Assembly: GCA_017305195.1 (NCBI GenBank)
Contig: JAFKMU010000063.1
Span: 3,806 to 65,506, forward strand
Length of the DNA stretch: 61,701 bases
Reading direction: 5' to 3'
Source: Verrucomicrobiota bacterium
GTDB lineage: Bacteria > Verrucomicrobiota > Verrucomicrobiia > Chthoniobacterales > Terrimicrobiaceae
Shown here: one piece after another, positions 53,726-61,557 of the stretch
Numbering within the stretch: the first letter of the stretch is position 1
How the letters are laid out: the number at the start of each line of letters is the position of its first letter
Made by a program: the position numbers and the translations under genes
The notes under the pieces: model-generated
Seen by the model: the letters and a program-made list of their open reading frames with translations, nothing else
What the model was told of the DNA's origin: nothing
Database searches by the model: none

Positions 53726-54721
53726 ATGGCCAAGTCATCGCCCCGTAAAAAACGCACCCAGCCAGAGATTCCATGGAGCCCTCGTCCCGAGGGAAGCAAG
53801 GATATCGTCTGGCGCTATCCTAATAATCCCATCCTCGGTCGCCGCGCCATTCCGTGCGCGCAGGCGATATATAATAGCGCCGTCATTCCCTTCGACGGCA
53901 GATATGTCGGCGTCTTCCGCGCCGATCACCTGAACGGGATGCCCAATCTGCATCTCGGCTGGAGCGACGACGCGCTCACCTGGAAAATCTCGAATGATCC
54001 CATCACGTTCGCACCCGGCGGCGACACCTCCCACCGCTCCGGATACGGGTACGATCCGCGAGTCTGCCGCATCGGGGCGGATTACTTCATCACGTGGTGC
54101 GCCGAGTATCACGGCCCGACCATCGGCGTGGCGCGGACCCGCGATTTCAAGAAGTTCGAGCGCCTCGAAAATGCCTTCCTTCCCAACAACCGCAACGGCG
54201 TTCTCTTCCCGCGCCGCATCGGTGGCAAGTACGCGATGCTCAGCCGCCCCAGCGACGGCGGACACACGCCCTTTGGCGATATCTTCTACTCGGAGAGTCC
54301 CGATCTCTGCCACTGGGGCAGGCATCGTCATGTCATGTCCTCCGGTTCGCTCTGGTGGGAGGGCGTGAAGATCGGCTCCGGCGCGGTGCCCATCGAGACG
54401 GAGGCAGGCTGGCTGCTGCTCTACCACGGCGTGCGCAGCTCCTGCAACGGCTTCGTCTACAGCATGGGCGCCGCCTTGCTCGATCTTGAGGAGCCCTGGA
54501 TCGTGCGCGGCCGCATCACCGGCCCCATCCTCATGCCCGAGCTCGATTACGAGACCACGGGATCGGTGCCCAATGTCGTCTTCCCCTGCGCCACGCTGCA
54601 TGACGAGAAGGATGGTCGCATCGCCATCTACTACGGCGCGGCGGATACGCATGTCGCTCTGGCCTTCGCCTGGCGCGATGAGCTGGTGGCGGAGATTCTC
54701 AAGTATCCAGTCAAAAAATAA
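53726..54721 (+). CDS. GH130-family beta-mannoside phosphorylase-like protein
   Basis: 331 residues from the ATG at 53726 (MAKSSPRKKRTQPEIPW). The five-bladed propeller of GH130 is indicated by NPILGRRAIPCAQAIYNSAV, YGYDPRVCRIGADYFITW with the candidate acid Asp, VLFPRRIGGKYAMLSRPSDG, and WLLLYHG. GH130 enzymes split beta-mannosides by phosphorolysis to mannose 1-phosphate. No signal peptide is seen, so it acts in the cytoplasm. Last gene of its run. Confidence 0.86.
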   Translation: MAKSSPRKKRTQPEIPWSPRPEGSKDIVWRYPNNPILGRRAIPCAQAIYNSAVIPFDGRYVGVFRADHLNGMPNLHLGWSDDALTWKISNDPITFAPGGDTSHRSGYGYDPRVCRIGADYFITWCAEYHGPTIGVARTRDFKKFERLENAFLPNNRNGVLFPRRIGGKYAMLSRPSDGGHTPFGDIFYSESPDLCHWGRHRHVMSSGSLWWEGVKIGSGAVPIETEAGWLLLYHGVRSSCNGFVYSMGAALLDLEEPWIVRGRITGPILMPELDYETTGSVPNVVFPCATLHDEKDGRIAIYYGAADTHVALAFAWRDELVAEILKYPVKK

Positions 54722-54741
54722 GCATTAGGCATCCTCGCAGG

Positions 54742-54773
54742 CTTTCACGGGAAACTTAGCTTTCCCGTGAAGG
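54742..54773. terminator. Strong hairpin after GH130
   Basis: TTCACGGGAAA and TTTCCCGTGAA form a perfect 11-bp stem (two further pairs possible) around loop CTTAGC, 20 bases past the GH130 stop. There is no T tract, so it may be a transcript-stabilising 3' end, a weak terminator or a regulatory structure. Confidence 0.5.
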
Positions 54774-55045
54774 CGGAGGATCGGGAAAGTCATCCCGGCA
54801 CGGTCCGGAAAGGCGCAACCCGAGCTGTCGGATTGCTCCGGGAAGTGGGGCGGAATTCGGAAGCGTGCGCGAAAAAGGACGTTTTCGGGCCTCGCGGGTC
54901 GGTTTACTCAATTGTTCGAATGACGCCGCCCTACGCGACAGCGCGTGGAAGGATATGCTATGGAAAGGAGGGATATTGACTCCTCCGCCAATTGCCCGGC
55001 CTTGCTCTCATCCGGTGCTGCCCCGGCGCGAAAAGTTTCTTGCTA

Positions 55046-55060
55046 GGTGGCTAGGCCACC
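55046..55060. promoter_or_regulatory. Predicted GntR operator (copy 2, autoregulatory)
   Basis: GGTGGC, spacer TAG, GCCACC: a perfect dyad (AGGTGGC/GCCACCT if extended by a base each side) ending 16 bases before the gntR start, a place where bound repressor would block transcription or initiation. It shares its arms and flanks with the site at 29246-29260. Confidence 0.75.
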
Positions 55061-55076
55061 TGATAGGGCGGGAGAC

Positions 55077-55853
55077 ATGGCAATCGAAACCCCCACCGTG
55101 CACGAGCAGCTGATCCGGCTGTGTCAGGACGAACTGGAGGCGGGCCGCTGGCCGGCGGGGCAGCAGTTTCCCTCGGAGCGCGAACTGGCCGCGCGTCACG
55201 GCGTCAGCCGGGCCACGGCCAACAAGGTACTGTCCAAGCTGGCGAGCGAAGGCTGGCTGGAGATGCGCAAGGGCATCGGGTGTTTCGTCGCCGAGCGGCC
55301 GACGCTCTTTACCTCCCTCCGCCGCATCGAGAGTTTCACCGTTTTTGCTGCCGAGCAGGGATACCGGCCATCCACCCGGGTGGTGGACCTTGAGCCGCGC
55401 CACCGGGCCTCGGAGGCTGTCTGCGCCGCCCTGGGTGTGTCCCCCGGCGCGAGGGTGATTTTCCTGAAGCGTCTGCGGTTGATCGACAACGATCCCGTCA
55501 TCCTGGAAGAGCGCTGGCTCCCGGCGGGGCTCTACCCGCGGCTCGGCCGACGGGAACTGGAGGGCTCGTTTTACCAGCTTTGCCGCGAGCGATACGGGCT
55601 CGTCGTCCAGCGGGAGGAGGCGGAGGTTCGCGCGGCGATTGCCCCCGCGTGGCCGGATGTTTCCTGGACGGCTCCCGCCTTGCGCCTGGAGGGCGTTGGT
55701 TTCGATGCCGATGGTCAGCCTCTCTGGTATCAGGTGCTTCACTATCGCGGCGACCGGTTCACCCTCAGCAACGTCGTCGACAGCGCGGCGGCTCTCCCCA
55801 GGATCGCCCTGAACTTTGGACCCAGCCGCCGGACGGCAGCTTCCCCTCTATGA
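55077..55853 (+). CDS. GntR-family (HutC/UTRA type) transcriptional regulator
   Basis: 258 residues from the ATG at 55077 (MAIETPTVHEQL), with GGGAG just upstream; a GTG at 55047 lies inside the operator and is not preferred. The N-terminal winged helix has WPAGQQFPSERELAARHGVSRATANKVLSKL in the canonical GntR order. Residues about 85-255 form a UTRA ligand-binding domain of the HutC type (PGARVIFLKRLRLIDNDPVILEERWLP). It is coupled to deoC by ATGA and probably senses a sugar phosphate handled by that operon. Confidence 0.93.
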   Translation: MAIETPTVHEQLIRLCQDELEAGRWPAGQQFPSERELAARHGVSRATANKVLSKLASEGWLEMRKGIGCFVAERPTLFTSLRRIESFTVFAAEQGYRPSTRVVDLEPRHRASEAVCAALGVSPGARVIFLKRLRLIDNDPVILEERWLPAGLYPRLGRRELEGSFYQLCRERYGLVVQREEAEVRAAIAPAWPDVSWTAPALRLEGVGFDADGQPLWYQVLHYRGDRFTLSNVVDSAAALPRIALNFGPSRRTAASPL

Positions 55854-56623
55854 AACACCCAACACTCAATGAACTGGCGAAGATGATCGACCACTCCCTC
55901 CTGCATCCCACCATGTCGGATGCCGAGGTGCGGGCGGGGTGCGAGCTTTCGCGTGATTACGGCGTGGCCACCGCCTGCGTGAAGCCCTACTGCATTCGTC
56001 AGGCGGTGGAGATTTTTGCCGGGACGGATGTCCTGGCCTGCGCCGTGATCGGGTTTCCGCATGGCAACAGCACCACTGGCATCAAGGTCATCGAGGCCGA
56101 GTCCGCCGCACTGGCCGGAGCCCGGGAGATCGATATGGTGGTCAACATCGGCAAGGTGAAGAGCGGTGAGTGGGATTACGTGCAGCGGGAAATCTCCCTC
56201 ATCAACGAGGCGACCCTCGCGGCGGGCGCGATCCTCAAGGTGATCTTTGAGAATGATTTTCTGACCACGGAGGAAATCATTCGCCTCTGCGAGATCTGTT
56301 CCGAGGTCAACGTGGCCTTTGTCAAAACGTCCACGGGCTACGGTTTCGTGAAGCAGCCGGACGGCCAGTACAATTACCACGGCGCGACGCTTGAGCACCT
56401 CAGGCTGATGCGCAGGCACACGGCTCCCCATATTCAGATCAAGGCGGCAGGCGGGGTGCGAACCCTCGACGATCTGCTGGCCGTGCGCGAGATCGGCGTC
56501 ACGCGTATCGGCGCGACCGCCACCAAAACCATCCTCAATGACGCCCTGCGCCGCGGCTTCCCCGGCACCGTGCCGCATCCTCATCTCGAAGAGGCCGGGG
56601 CTGGCGCACCGGGCGGATACTGA
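55850..56623 (+). CDS. deoC: Deoxyribose-phosphate aldolase family protein
   Basis: 257 residues from the ATG at 55850, overlapping the gntR stop. The class I aldolase catalytic set is visible: Asp95 (EIDMVVNIG), Schiff-base Lys159 (FVKTSTGYG) and Lys198 (IKAAGGVR). DeoC splits 2-deoxyribose 5-phosphate to glyceraldehyde 3-phosphate and acetaldehyde. In this setting, without other nucleoside-salvage genes, a different deoxy-sugar phosphate is possible. A Nudix gene follows by 12 bases. Confidence 0.92.
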   Translation: MKHPTLNELAKMIDHSLLHPTMSDAEVRAGCELSRDYGVATACVKPYCIRQAVEIFAGTDVLACAVIGFPHGNSTTGIKVIEAESAALAGAREIDMVVNIGKVKSGEWDYVQREISLINEATLAAGAILKVIFENDFLTTEEIIRLCEICSEVNVAFVKTSTGYGFVKQPDGQYNYHGATLEHLRLMRRHTAPHIQIKAAGGVRTLDDLLAVREIGVTRIGATATKTILNDALRRGFPGTVPHPHLEEAGAGAPGGY

Positions 56624-56635
56624 CACTCAGACGCC

Positions 56636-57265
56636 ATGCCGGATTTCTCTCCCGAGGATCGTTCCGCCCGCCCGCCCATCTCGCTGGTCGATGCGTACAC
56701 CCATTGTCCGCTCTGCGGCTCAAACCAGCTGTCGCGCGGCGGCGGCTGCCTGAAGTGCGAGGCGTGCGGCCATCGGGAGTTTGGGAACCCCGTCACTGCA
56801 GTTGCCATCTTCCTCTTTGACGCGGAGGGCAGGGTTCTGCTCATTCGCCGAGGCCGGGAGCCTGCCCTGGGCAAATGGGCGCCGCCCGGCGGTTTTCTCG
56901 ACGCGGGCGAGTATCTGGAAGAGGCCGTCGTGCGCGAGACTGGCGAGGAGACCGGGCTCGTCCCGGACAAGATTCGCTACCTCGCCTCCTTCCCCAATGC
57001 CTATGTCTATCAAGGTCTGGCGCGTCCTGTTTGTGATGTGTTTTTCACGGCGGAGGTGACGTCCGCCCATGTCACTATGCAGCACGGCGAGGTGGACGAT
57101 TTCCGATGGATCAATCCACGGGAAATCGACCCCTGCGACCTTGCTTTCGACTCGATGCGGCGAGCGTTTGCGGTGTTGCTTCGCTCGATGCGCCGCCTAC
57201 GCGATGACGAGATCGGGATTGCCCGGGCCGAAGTGCTTAAGCATGACGAGGGGATCAGTCAATGA
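56636..57265 (+). CDS. Nudix hydrolase with N-terminal zinc ribbon
   Basis: 209 residues. A zinc ribbon with two CxxC pairs (CPLCGS, CEACGH, about 24-45) precedes a Nudix domain whose box GFLDAGEYLEEAVVRETGEE matches GX5EX7REUXEEXGU. This order is common in NADH pyrophosphatase-like and ADP-ribose hydrolase-like proteins. It cleaves a nucleoside diphosphate linked to another group; the substrate is unknown. Its last 69 bases overlap the convergent cupin gene. Confidence 0.88.
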   Translation: MPDFSPEDRSARPPISLVDAYTHCPLCGSNQLSRGGGCLKCEACGHREFGNPVTAVAIFLFDAEGRVLLIRRGREPALGKWAPPGGFLDAGEYLEEAVVRETGEETGLVPDKIRYLASFPNAYVYQGLARPVCDVFFTAEVTSAHVTMQHGEVDDFRWINPREIDPCDLAFDSMRRAFAVLLRSMRRLRDDEIGIARAEVLKHDEGISQ

Positions 57266-58408
57266 CGGATTGGAAATCACCACGCCGCTGCGCGCCGCCG
57301 CCTCGGTGACGAAGAACTCGTCCGAGGTCAGCTGCCCGTAGCGAATGAGCGTCGGCGTATCGGCCTGCCAGTTGCCGAAGCGGCCGTGGCCCTGGACGAA
57401 AATGACGCCATAGGCGGCGGCATCCGTGACCGTCACGGTCTGGCCGGGCAGCACGGTGAGTTCCTTCGCGCTGTAGGCCGGGGACCGGTAGCTGATCCAC
57501 TTTTCCACGTACCCCGGAGTTTCCTCCGGCGGCCTGACGGGTTTCGGGCGCATGAAATGGTTCGCGACGAATTCTGGATCGACGTTCGCCTCCCAGTCCA
57601 GCACCTCGACGAGATAGTCGAAGTCCCCTGCGCGATCCGCCGGGCAGTCCTTCCAAAGCAGCTCCTCCTGCACGAGCTGATCCCCGGTGAGGGACTGGTA
57701 CATCGCGTAGACGTCGGAGTTTCTTTGCGGCTCGTAGGTGCAAAGGCTGCCCGGCGCGTGCAGGATGCCGGGCGGCACGTCCCAGCCGGTGCCGGGTTCC
57801 AGTCGATACGCGCGGGAGAGGTTGGTGATCTTGTTGTCGCCCTTGGTGAAGTTGACGAGGCACTCGCGGATCTGGTCCCGAGTGGTGCCGGGCTCGATGC
57901 CGAAGAAGGTGTAGGGAAAGTCCCCGCCATGGTTGTTCATCTGGGGCGGAAAATAATACGACTCCGGCTTCCCGTTCTGCCCGACCAGCCGGGCGTGCTC
58001 GTCGCGGTGATGCACGTGATGGGGCAGCGCGCCCATGTTGTCGAAGAACTTCGAGTACATCGGCCAGCAGCCGTGCTCCGCCCAGATGCGTTCGCCGATG
58101 ATGGCACCCTGGAGTTCGTCGATGGCATCGCGGAAGAGAATCTTTTCCGTGCGCCCACCGTCCTCGAATACCACGAAACTCAATCCTTCATGAAGCGCGG
58201 TGAGCGGGCCGTTGTTTGCGGGCGTGGTCGAGGAAAGCCAGCGCTCGTCGAATCCGCCCCGCGCGCTGCCGAGGGCATAGTAATCGTCGGGGTGGAGCTT
58301 GATGCGGCGTCCCGGGACGCAATAAAAGCGTGGGACCCAGGCCGGGGCGAGGCGCAGGATGCCGCCGCCTTGTTCGAGGGCGAGGGAAGTGAGGGAGTGT
58401 GTGTTCAT
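57197..58408 (-). CDS. Cupin-type sugar isomerase (mannose-6-phosphate isomerase-like)
   Basis: 403 residues from the ATG at 58408 (MNTHSLTSLALEQGG). Metal-ligand candidates cluster in GALPHHVHHRDEHARL, followed by PESYYFPPQM and WDVPPGILHAPGSLCTYEP, the general layout of phosphomannose isomerase-like cupins. It is longer than ManA at 20481 and not closely similar. The 3' end overlaps the Nudix gene by 69 bases in antisense. It lies 13 bases after the glycosidase gene on the same strand, so the two form an operon. Confidence 0.78.
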   Translation of the reverse strand: MNTHSLTSLALEQGGGILRLAPAWVPRFYCVPGRRIKLHPDDYYALGSARGGFDERWLSSTTPANNGPLTALHEGLSFVVFEDGGRTEKILFRDAIDELQGAIIGERIWAEHGCWPMYSKFFDNMGALPHHVHHRDEHARLVGQNGKPESYYFPPQMNNHGGDFPYTFFGIEPGTTRDQIRECLVNFTKGDNKITNLSRAYRLEPGTGWDVPPGILHAPGSLCTYEPQRNSDVYAMYQSLTGDQLVQEELLWKDCPADRAGDFDYLVEVLDWEANVDPEFVANHFMRPKPVRPPEETPGYVEKWISYRSPAYSAKELTVLPGQTVTVTDAAAYGVIFVQGHGRFGNWQADTPTLIRYGQLTSDEFFVTEAAARSGVVISNPSLTDPLVMLKHFGPGNPDLVIA

Positions 58409-58421
58409 GATGGGATGGAGA

Positions 58422-60587
58422 TCAGACGGCGCGATATTCGAGCTGAAACATCGCGAAGATTGCAAAGTCCTCGAAGGCGAACTCGATGCCGCCCGGGATC
58501 TTGCGAAAAGGGTGCTTCCTTCGTCCCGGGAGGGAGCGCAGGGCGGTGGGCCGGAGCTTTTCTCCGAGGCGCACGCGGACCTTGCCTCCGCACGGGATCG
58601 GCTCCTCGTCCTGCCGCAGCGAGACGAGGCTGATGTTCATCTGCTGCTCGGCCGGTTTGTCAAAGACGGTCAGCTCGATGAAGGCGGGTGCGTCGGCCTC
58701 GACGGGGAGCGATCCGCCATGGAGCCGCCGGATCAGCCCGGCAAAGACGCGGCGGTTGATCTCGCGGTCTTCCTGCTCGATCGCCCCGGCGGAGTAGCAC
58801 GCCCTGCCACGCTGAAAGCGATGCCACGTGATGCCGGGCGCAAACGGCTCCGGCCCGGGTGGCGAACTGTGGATGCTGGCGAAGGACGGGCGCAAGGCCG
58901 AGCCCTCGTTCTCCGTGCACCACGGCTTGGTGAGATGCGCGAGAGTCCTGGCCGTCCGATTCCGGATCTCGATCCATCCGCTGCGATGAATGAGATGATC
59001 CTGCGGAGCCGCCAGAGTCCGGAAACTCCGCTCCTGCGCCGTGAAATAGGCCAGCGAGTGATCCATCGTGCCTGCGGCGGAAACGCCGAAGACATCGGCC
59101 AGCCCGAAATCCTTCCGCCGCCGGCCATCGTCGGCCACCAGCGAGGAATATCCGCTGGCGTATAGACTGCCTCCCGCCGCGACGAAGGCCCGGAAGGCGC
59201 CCACCTCCTCGTCGGACAGCACGAGGACGTTGGGGAGGATCACGACGCGGTACTCCGCCAGCCTGTCGAGATGGCGCTTCGTCGCCACCGCGTACGGGAT
59301 GTGGGCCTCCTGCAGGCTGCGGCCGGCGCGCATGGCGGCGTCGAGGTGGGGCATGCCGGAGCCGACAGCCATGTTGTCCGAGCGTGAGTCGAGCGCGCTG
59401 ATCTGCGTGCCGCTGGCCTGGAAGTTGAACCGCGATTCGGAACTGATGTAGATGGCGACATCAGCGCGGAGATCGCCGCCGAGATATTTCTCGTAGGGAG
59501 TTAGCTTGGGAAAAATCCGACCGATACGCTCATAGACCTGCGGGTTCACCGTGCCCACCGGGTCGATGGCGTCGATGAACATAAATCCCGCCGAAAAGGC
59601 CGGGGCGAGGAAGGCCTGCATCTCCATCTTGGTCGCGGACTTCATCGTCACGTGATCCCGAAGGTCGGTGCAGCGCGAGGTCATGAACTCAAAGGGCTTC
59701 CTCACGCTCAGGTCCTCGAAGATCTTGCAGACGAGGCTTTGCTGCTCCGGAGGGCCGTAAAAATCTCCGCTCGCATAGTCGCAGACATCCGTCAGGTCGT
59801 ACGGCATGGCTGTGCGCCAGTCGTGCAGCACGGGGCTGAGCTGATGCGTCGAGGTCATGGCGGGCCGCGTGCGTCGCACCGCGTCGGTGAGCAGCCCGGC
59901 GAGTTCCTTCATCCAGCGTTCCCGCGCCCGCTGAAAGGCCATCCAGACGGGATTGTGCCAGTCGATCACCGTCGGCAGGCTGGTTCCCTCCTCCTCCTGG
60001 AACCGCCGCTCACAATGCGGGCAGTAACAGACGAAGGGCCAGAAGAGCATGTCGAAGAAAATGCCGTCAAACTCGTAGCGCCCGCAGAGTTCCTCGGTTT
60101 GCGCCACGGCAAAGTCGCGGTAGGGCGAGTTGGGGCAGCATGTCCCGTAGCGGTTGTCTTCGTAGGCCGCCTCGCCGTTGTGGGGGAGGATGCGCCAATC
60201 GGGATGCTCCAGGAACGCCGCATTGTTGTAGACCGCGCTGTAGTAGGCGATGACGGAGAGATCCCGGGCGCGGGCGTGCCGGAGCACCTCGCCGACGAAA
60301 TCCTTTTTCCCGAGAGCCTGGTGGACAGGGCCGAGTTTGGACGGGTAGAGCGCCGGGCCGACGTGCGAGTTGCAGTAGACCATGATCGAGGTGCTGCCGC
60401 CCTTGCCCAGGGTGTTGACGAACTTGCGCGGATCGAGCCCGGCGAGGAAGCGCGGGTCCCAGTCCGGGATGTGAATGTCGACCAGAAACCGCCGGAAGCT
60501 CCGCCGATACCAGTCGTTCAGCGGAGACACAGGATGGGCGGGAGATTTCTTCGAGTCAGAGGAATCTGACCGACTGAGGGACTTCAT
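58422..60587 (-). CDS. Putative glycoside hydrolase (hypothetical GH family 6, PF14871-like) with trimerisation-like domain
   Basis: 721 residues, no signal peptide. The N-terminal TIM barrel shows ILPHNGEAAYEDNRYGTCCP, then FDGIFFDMLFWPFVCYC with likely active-site Asp, and a cysteine-rich CYCPHCERRFQEEEG stretch, as in the PF14871 group related to alpha-fucosidases. The middle part (about 450-560) has YRVVILPNVLVLSDEEVGAF, as in beta-galactosidase trimerisation domains. A beta domain ends it. Substrate unknown. Divergent from the final AraC gene. Confidence 0.8.
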   Translation of the reverse strand: MKSLSRSDSSDSKKSPAHPVSPLNDWYRRSFRRFLVDIHIPDWDPRFLAGLDPRKFVNTLGKGGSTSIMVYCNSHVGPALYPSKLGPVHQALGKKDFVGEVLRHARARDLSVIAYYSAVYNNAAFLEHPDWRILPHNGEAAYEDNRYGTCCPNSPYRDFAVAQTEELCGRYEFDGIFFDMLFWPFVCYCPHCERRFQEEEGTSLPTVIDWHNPVWMAFQRARERWMKELAGLLTDAVRRTRPAMTSTHQLSPVLHDWRTAMPYDLTDVCDYASGDFYGPPEQQSLVCKIFEDLSVRKPFEFMTSRCTDLRDHVTMKSATKMEMQAFLAPAFSAGFMFIDAIDPVGTVNPQVYERIGRIFPKLTPYEKYLGGDLRADVAIYISSESRFNFQASGTQISALDSRSDNMAVGSGMPHLDAAMRAGRSLQEAHIPYAVATKRHLDRLAEYRVVILPNVLVLSDEEVGAFRAFVAAGGSLYASGYSSLVADDGRRRKDFGLADVFGVSAAGTMDHSLAYFTAQERSFRTLAAPQDHLIHRSGWIEIRNRTARTLAHLTKPWCTENEGSALRPSFASIHSSPPGPEPFAPGITWHRFQRGRACYSAGAIEQEDREINRRVFAGLIRRLHGGSLPVEADAPAFIELTVFDKPAEQQMNISLVSLRQDEEPIPCGGKVRVRLGEKLRPTALRSLPGRRKHPFRKIPGGIEFAFEDFAIFAMFQLEYRAV

Positions 60588-60652
60588 TCCTCCATCGTGC
60601 TGATGGGAAAAAACCTCTTCAATAGGACAAAAATGATATCTATATGAGGAAA

Positions 60653-60675
60653 GTGACGGCGTGATGCGCTGTCAC
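60653..60675. promoter_or_regulatory. Operator-like imperfect palindrome between glycosidase and AraC genes
   Basis: GTGACGGCG, spacer TGATG, CGCTGTCAC: 9-base arms with a single mismatch, within the 111-base divergent promoter region and 24 bases before the AraC start. It may be the AraC-type binding site or belong to an unrelated repressor. Confidence 0.5.
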
Positions 60676-60698
60676 GAAATCCTCGGAACCTTCACCAT

Positions 60699-61556
60699 AT
60701 GAACTGGCTGGACCGCATCGCCCCTCGTCCCAACATCCTCTGGCGCGGACCGTGGCCGTCGCGCTTCGTCGAGCCTGCGCGATATCTCTACGATCACGAA
60801 CTGGTGATCGTTTCCCGTGGCGACTACATCCTGCGGGTCGGGGAGCAGGAGTGGGAAATGCGACCGGGCATGTTTGCCATCATCCCCCCGGCGGCCAATC
60901 ACGTCAGCATCGTGCGCAAGGGGCCGGTCTATCGCTCCTGTGTTCACTTTGACTGGCTGGCGGAGCCCGCTCCGGCGCGCCCGATTTGCAGCTACCATCC
61001 CCGCCGCCCGGCGGCGAAGAAAGTGGTGCCCCCGCCCGCCTTTGTGCCGGAGGGCTGCCTCGTGGGCTCGTATCGGGACGATGGCGCCATCACCGCGTTG
61101 CTCGACACCCTTTTCTTTCGCTGGCAGACGGGGGATGCCATGAGCCGCAGCCTGTGCCGGGGCGGGTTGCAGGAAATACTGATCCGGCTTCTATGGCCCG
61201 CGGACCGCGCCGGGCGTCCCGCCGCATCCTCCTCCCAGCTCGCCTATGCGGTGAAGGAGGCGCTCGATACCAGCGCCCTGCGGGGCGGGGGTATTCAGGC
61301 CTTGCTGGCGGGACTGGGGTGCAGCTATGCCCACGCCTGCCGGGTTTTTCACAAAAGCTTCGGCCTGACTCCGGTCGCCTACATCACCGCGCAGCGGCTG
61401 GAGCGTGCCAAGAGCCTCCTCGGCAATTCCCGGCTTACGGTCGCCGAGGTCGGATACGAGTGCGGCTTTCCCGATACCGGTTACTTCTGCAAGCGCTTCC
61501 GCCAGAGCACCGGACTCACGCCCGGAGCCTACCGCTCAAAGCTCGAGACCGCCTAG
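60699..61556 (+). CDS. AraC-family transcriptional regulator
   Basis: 285 residues. A cupin-type sensor (about 20-150) has YDHELVIVSRGDYILRVG and FAIIPPAANHVSIV. The double HTH (about 185-283) ends VAEVGYECGFPDTGYFCKRF then TPGAYRSK. It is divergent from the glycosidase-cupin operon and its likely regulator. Its TAG stop lies inside the CCTAGG target of the IS element; the protein looks complete, so the insertion left the frame unharmed. Confidence 0.9.
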   Translation: MNWLDRIAPRPNILWRGPWPSRFVEPARYLYDHELVIVSRGDYILRVGEQEWEMRPGMFAIIPPAANHVSIVRKGPVYRSCVHFDWLAEPAPARPICSYHPRRPAAKKVVPPPAFVPEGCLVGSYRDDGAITALLDTLFFRWQTGDAMSRSLCRGGLQEILIRLLWPADRAGRPAASSSQLAYAVKEALDTSALRGGGIQALLAGLGCSYAHACRVFHKSFGLTPVAYITAQRLERAKSLLGNSRLTVAEVGYECGFPDTGYFCKRFRQSTGLTPGAYRSKLETA

Positions 61557-61557
61557 G
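61552..61557. repeat. Probable IS481 target site CCTAGG (one copy visible)
   Basis: The six bases immediately outside the element end match the NCTAGN target known for IS481. A second copy should lie beyond the other end of the element, outside the window. The palindromic CTAG supplies a TAG stop to the AraC gene on one strand and to the transposase on the other. Confidence 0.7.

Larger units (their letters stand above)
54722..55076. other. Intergenic region between GH130 and gntR
   Basis: About 355 bases. It contains a strong hairpin just after GH130, a stretch of short inverted repeats (CGAAAA...TTTTCG near 54865-54885), an AGGAGGGATATTGACTCCTC stretch near 54970, and the gntR operator at the end. 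I considered a riboswitch (cobalamin or cyclic-di-GMP type) in 54780-54860 but the conserved cores are missing. Confidence 0.4.

Noticed and set aside
54780..54860. Possible riboswitch upstream of gntR (cobalamin or cyclic-di-GMP type)
   Set aside because: The conserved cores of these classes are missing; only short GC-rich stems remain.
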